DNA from: Robertmurraya massiliosenegalensis JC6 | Lineage (GTDB): Bacteria > Bacillota > Bacilli > Bacillales > Cytobacillaceae | Assembly (NCBI RefSeq): GCF_000311725.1 | Contig: NZ_HE978514.1 | Coordinates: 428,840-488,615, forward strand | Length of the DNA stretch: 59,776 bases | Reading direction: 5' to 3' | Shown: positions 56,269 through 59,776 of the stretch, piece by piece | Layout of the letters: each line of letters begins with the position of its first letter | Position numbering within the stretch: the stretch's first letter is position 1 | Made by a program: the position numbers and the translations under genes | The notes under the pieces: generated by a model | Database searches by the model: none | What the model was told of the DNA's origin: nothing | What the model saw: only the letters and a program-made list of their open reading frames with translations

Positions 56269-57015
56269 CTATCCTATTATTGGATAAATTTGTTCCCTTA
56301 TCTTAAATTCATAATTTTGGTCTACAATACCTACTACCGCATTACTATCGTATAATTCCATCATAAATCCAGCAACTTGCTTAGCTGTATGGTACATAGG
56401 TAAATTTTCTTTATAATTGAAATTATCCAACCCAGTAGCATTTGTAGCGAATTCTGTTTCCGTCATTGCTGGTGCTAACACTTTTGCTTTTAATTTTGCA
56501 CCTTTTAATTCTAGTTCTTTTGCAAGACCTTCAGTGAAGGCACTAACATAATATTTAGACGCAGAATAAGTTATAGTACCAACAGCAATTGCATATCCAA
56601 GTGCCGATGATACGTTTATTAACTGCGTTTCCTCTTTCTCTGCATAATCTCGAACAAATAATGTAGAAAGGATTGTCAATGATTCTATGTTAACCCGTAA
56701 CAGCGTTTCAACTTTGCTTAAATTTTGATCTGCTACAAATGCGGATTCACCAAGACCAGCATTATTAATCCATGTCTCAATTTCATACCCTTTTAATTTG
56801 TCATACAAGATATATGCCTGATCTGTGACAGACAAGTCAATTGTGAAAATAATAACATCTAAATCGGGATTTATATTATGAATTGCGGTTTTTAGTTCTT
56901 CTAATTTATTTAATCTTCTAGCAACTATAATTAAATTTTTTCCCCGAGCAGCAAATGCTAATGCTGTCTCATACCCTATACCTGAACTTGCTCCAGTAAT
57001 AACTGTGTATTTCAT
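56269..57015 (-). CDS. Short-chain dehydrogenase/reductase
   Basis: A 248-residue classical SDR. Nucleotide-binding TGASSGIGYETA, structural NNAG, catalytic Ser in SSALGYAIAVG and YSASKYYVSAF (Y-x3-K) are all present. AGGAG ribosome site. It lies next to a TetR-type regulator and has a palindromic operator upstream, so is probably its target. Substrate unknown. Confidence 0.93.
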   Translation of the reverse strand: MKYTVITGASSGIGYETALAFAARGKNLIIVARRLNKLEELKTAIHNINPDLDVIIFTIDLSVTDQAYILYDKLKGYEIETWINNAGLGESAFVADQNLSKVETLLRVNIESLTILSTLFVRDYAEKEETQLINVSSALGYAIAVGTITYSASKYYVSAFTEGLAKELELKGAKLKAKVLAPAMTETEFATNATGLDNFNYKENLPMYHTAKQVAGFMMELYDSNAVVGIVDQNYEFKIREQIYPIIG

Positions 57016-57143
57016 ATTATCTCTCCTAAAATTAAAGTAATTAAAAATATCATTTAGCCTTTATCAGTAAGAATTAATAGATATAAAGGGGAACTTTACT
57101 TGAGATCTCACAAGTTAAGTTCAGCTAGATTGATTATTTACAT

Positions 57144-57163
57144 TTGAGAACGTTCATTCTCAA
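57144..57163. promoter_or_regulatory. Candidate TetR operator upstream of the SDR gene
   Basis: TTGAGAACGTTCATTCTCAA is a near-perfect palindrome with GAGAA/TTCTC arms, in the short gap between the TetR gene and the SDR gene. Variants recur at 58010-58025 and 58070-58085. Confidence 0.75.
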
Positions 57164-57177
57164 TAAGGTAAAAAAAA

Positions 57178-57753
57178 TTAATCTAATACCGAGAGCGACA
57201 TATCAATAATATTATTTAATTTTTCTATGTCATCAGTAGTTTTGGTCATAACTCTTAGTCCTACTAAGGAATTGTGAAGAAATTCCGACATTTTTTTTGC
57301 ATCATGATTTTTAGATATTTCCCCAGACTTTTGACCTCTTAGCACTAGATTGTTTAGCAATAATTCGGTCTTAGAAAAACTCTTTACTACCATTTCTGCT
57401 GCTTGTTCATCATGTAATGACAACTCAACTGCCGTATTTACGGTCAAACATCCAATAGGTTGTTGTATATCTCTGACAATTATCATTTCAAATAAATTCC
57501 TGATAGCATCCTTTACCGAATTCAGCTGGTTTACTTCATTCTCTATTCTAGTTCTTATTATTTCATTATAACGATCCAATGCTTTTATAAACAAAGTATG
57601 CTTGTCACCAAACGTATCATATAAACTACGACGATGGATACCCATATACTTTACTAAATCTTGCATGGAGGTTTTTTCATAGCCTTGTATCCAAAAAAGG
57701 TCCATAGCTTTTAGCAATACTTCATTTTCATCAAATTCCTTATTTCTAGCCAT
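57178..57753 (-). CDS. TetR/AcrR-family regulator
   Basis: A 191-residue repressor. The N-terminal HTH reads MDLFWIQGYEKTSMQDLVKYMGIHRRSLYDTFGDKHTLFIKAL; the C-terminal ligand domain is helical with IQQPIGCLTVNTAVELSLHD. This resembles regulators that detect reactive electrophiles, some through a cysteine such as the one in GCLTV. It lies upstream of the SDR and OYE genes, which it may control. AAAGGAAATG lies before the ATG. Confidence 0.92.
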   Translation of the reverse strand: MARNKEFDENEVLLKAMDLFWIQGYEKTSMQDLVKYMGIHRRSLYDTFGDKHTLFIKALDRYNEIIRTRIENEVNQLNSVKDAIRNLFEMIIVRDIQQPIGCLTVNTAVELSLHDEQAAEMVVKSFSKTELLLNNLVLRGQKSGEISKNHDAKKMSEFLHNSLVGLRVMTKTTDDIEKLNNIIDMSLSVLD

Positions 57754-58100
57754 ACTATCATTTCCTTTGAGTAATCTTAGAGAAACCAGAAAATCTTAAT
57801 GCTTCAAGATAATCATCAATCAAAAAGGTAAGAATATTGACTTTCTCGTCCCTCGCCAATGATATCATGTTAAGAATGAACAGTAAAGATTAGCATTAAG
57901 AGTCACTAGCAATTTCAGCATTTGTTAGTATGAACCATACGTGTTAACAACTCCACCTCCTCAAAAAGGGTTTTTCTGTAAACTTGAGAAAGTGCTAAGT
58001 GATGTTTTTAGAATGAACATTCTCATTATGACAAAGACTAGCTACTAACCTTACAAAACTATAATACCATTTTGAGAACGTTCGGTAAAGAATTATTTTT
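57754..58100. promoter_or_regulatory. Upstream region of the TetR gene with operator-like repeats
   Basis: This stretch holds the tetR promoter and at least two operator-like words: AGAATGAACATTCTCA at 58010-58025 and TTGAGAACGTTC at 58072-58083. A weaker AAGAATGAAC lies at about 57872. They match the palindrome at 57144, so the repressor may bind several sites. Confidence 0.65.
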
Positions 58101-58850
58101 TTATCATTAGCTGGCTAAAAGTGCATAATTTTAATACGTTTTAATATTTCATTCTATAACATGTACACACTAAACCGTTTTATTTTTATTATGAATGTTC
58201 TTATTAATCAGACCTACCATGATTTGTTACCCACCTTTGCATGTTTCTGCTTACAATCATTTCTCCTTCTTTACATTAGATAAAGATATACAAAGATCTA
58301 CTTTGTCCCAACAATACATTTCCACTCGGATTTGTAACGATTTTTCACTGATTTTGAGAAAATAATTACGTTCCGGAATAGACGGAGGAGATTGAATTCC
58401 GAATGAGTTCCTGATCTATCTTCTGCTTGAAGAACTAACGAAAAAACCAGATAAAACGCCTAGAATCTCTCGACTCTATTGTGTATGGAAACCAACTGAA
58501 AAAAACTGGAGAAAGCCTGAGCCCTTACTGGACAAGGTATGGAGACGTACAAAATAGATCGAAACGAATGGATTTATATTGAAAACTGATTGAAATGAGG
58601 ATTGGACAGATATTGAATTGGGATGGTTTTTTTCGATTTTGGAAATAAAAAACGAAGGTCTGCCAGGAAAAGTACCGTAAAACTTTCGGATGCTTACTAT
58701 ATTCCCTCTTTTATTTTAATTTTTTTTCGTATCTCCAATTTTACTTTTTTGGTTTTTGTATTACAAGCTAAACTTAATTCTTTCTTCTACCTATGTATAA
58801 CACAAATAAACCCTTCTCAAATCCCCCTCCTCAAACCCGCATTCGTCCGT
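58101..58850. other. Gene-free, AT-rich stretch
   Basis: About 750 bases with no ORF that has a ribosome site or domain. Short protein-like stretches occur (for instance NWRKPEPLLDKVWRRTK near 58505-58556), which may be remains of a lost gene. A TTCCGGAA word at 58374 and GAATTCCGAATG nearby recall the repeats at 3691. Confidence 0.45.
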
Positions 58851-59272
58851 TCCAGTTAAAATAAAGATTTCCGACAGAACCCCAATTTCGAGTATTTTCC
58901 GATCCAAAAATGAACGTTTTTCCGCCTATTTTTCTTTATTTTTTCATGTTTTTTCGTTAGTTAAAATAGAAATCTCCGAGAGTGGAAGGAAGAGAAAACC
59001 GAGAAAAGAATAAGGGAAAGAAGAAAAAACATTGAGAAAAGAAGGGATAAGACCTTCGGCCTCTTATTGAATTACTGCCTGAAAAAAATATTGATAAAGC
59101 CTGAATTGGCAAGGGATTGAGCAGGATAAAACACTGATAAAACTATTGAAAATATATTGATTTCCTATTGAATTATACCAGAAAAAATCCCGGGTTCCTA
59201 ATGAGGAAAAACCGGGATGATATTGAATCAGAATCGAAAATCGGTTCCGAATCGGAAATTTCTATTTTAGTT
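58851..59272. repeat. Repeat family AGTTAAAATARARATYTCCGA: two direct copies, one inverted
   Basis: AGTTAAAATAAAGATTTCCGA (near 58855), GTTAAAATAGAAATCTCCGA (near 58958) and, inverted, TCGGAAATTTCTATTTTAGTT (near 59254) share about 20 bp. The second and third enclose about 280 bp containing several TATTGA words and a hairpin TCCCGG/CCGGGA near 59190-59218. It could be a small non-autonomous element or recombinase-associated repeats. Confidence 0.55.
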
Positions 59273-59293
59273 CGGAAGTGTTTAATTTTGTTT

Positions 59294-59560
59294 TACAATC
59301 CAACTCGCTAAACTAAATGAGGAAAAGTTAAAATTAGAAAAGGGATTACTTCAACAAAAACAAACGATTGATTTTACAAAACTAATCCAACAAATTGAAC
59401 AGTTTGTTCAAAATCCTGTTCTTGATGAAGAAATGCTTCACAAGCTAATAGAAAGAATTGAAATAAAAGAAGATGGGAGTCCGAGAATCCATTACCGATT
59501 CTCGGACCCTTATATATCTTCTATTTTTTTACGAGTAACACACAGCACTCCACATGTGTT
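59294..59560 (+). pseudogene. C-terminal fragment of a large serine recombinase
   Basis: In frame with the codons at 59433 the sequence reads LAKLNEEKLKLEKGLLQ, QKQTIDFTKLIQQIEQF, NPVLDEEMLHKLIERIEIK, EDGSPRIHYRFSDPYISS and ATHSTPHV-like VTHSTPHV: the coiled C-terminal region of phage/transposon-type serine recombinases. The catalytic N-terminal and zinc domains are absent and a stop lies just upstream. After VTHSTPHV the sequence no longer looks family-like. So this is a remnant of a lost mobile element. A hairpin GTCCGAGAATC/GATTCTCGGAC lies within. Confidence 0.75.
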
Positions 59561-59776
59561 ATCATCAATATTTGATACATTTTCGCTAAAAATACCCATT
59601 TCGCGTAAATTTATACACATAAAAGATTGTTGTTCCATGTTTTTTTCATCACCCAAAATCAATATCCATTTATTTAAAGTTAGCTTTTTAGGGTATCTCT
59701 AAAGCGATCGCTTTAAGAAACCATACTATAAACGGATACCTGATTTCATACCCATTCTGACATCTTAGATACCCAT

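Noticed and set aside
58623-58859. 78-codon plus-strand ORF in the right-end gap
   Set aside because: Low complexity (Phe/Leu/Ser-rich) and no ribosome site.

Overview
The window comes from a low-GC, endospore-former-like Firmicute, most likely a member of the Bacillaceae. The basis is AT-rich DNA, strong AAGGAGG-type ribosome binding sites with frequent TTG/GTG starts, Bacillus-type families (CzrA/CzcD, TcyP, YrzF-like kinase, a KinB-like sensor kinase), intrinsic terminators and Bacillus-style riboswitches. No rRNA or tRNA gene was recognised.

Layout. 1-118: edge of a transposase. 237-3587: leftward operon of an OmpR-type response regulator, its histidine kinase and two PepSY proteins, with a 41-bp TTCCGGAA repeat array upstream. 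3914-4597: an unrecognised protein built from two copies of a cysteine-containing repeat. 4865-8330: L-serine catabolism (YheO-like regulator, PfoR-like PTS_IIC membrane protein, SdaAB, SdaAA). 8558-11471: 6-phospho-3-hexuloisomerase, the cystine importer TcyP and an esterase. 11998-14214: catalase-peroxidase KatG. 14619-16070: a GGDEF-EAL gene broken by an internal deletion. 16536-24212: a four-gene SMC-like anti-plasmid system of the Wadjet class in the order jetD-jetA-jetB-jetC. 24425-29554: an orphan sensor kinase, a czrA-czcD metal efflux pair, and a chemoreceptor behind a c-di-GMP-I riboswitch.

30034-33855: a DUF3969 protein, then a BASS transporter with a GlcD-type FAD oxidase, divergent from a GntR/FCD regulator with two operators between them. 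33980-34230: a compact type I toxin/antisense module. 34510-36492: EcsC-family protein, YrzF-like kinase, a 53-codon ORF and a yybP-ykoY Mn riboswitch with terminator. 36882-37960: a frameshifted ABC ATPase fused to a LuxR-type DNA-binding domain. 38095-41612: an SF1 helicase, a DUF2500 protein and a MntA/HepT toxin-antitoxin pair. 42063-44008: a YtkA-like lipoprotein and a PepSY-TM protein.

44480-52651 is an accessory zone with decayed genes (an XRE regulator with three stops, a truncated GIY-YIG nuclease next to a truncated neighbour) and a four-gene operon of XRE regulator, PD-(D/E)XK-like nuclease and two unknowns. 52938-57753 carries an alpha/beta hydrolase, a quinone-type oxidoreductase, an Old Yellow Enzyme, an SDR and a TetR regulator whose probable operators recur nearby. 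57754-59776 has no intact gene; it holds repeats and the C-terminal remnant of a large serine recombinase.

Overall, stable metabolic genes on the left give way to a defence- and toxin-rich, rearranged right half. The most notable items are the Wadjet operon, the Mn riboswitch leading into a small ORF and kinase/EcsC pair, the XRE-nuclease operon, the ABC-LuxR fusion and the short-repeat arrays. All family names come from reading the translations; no database search was run.
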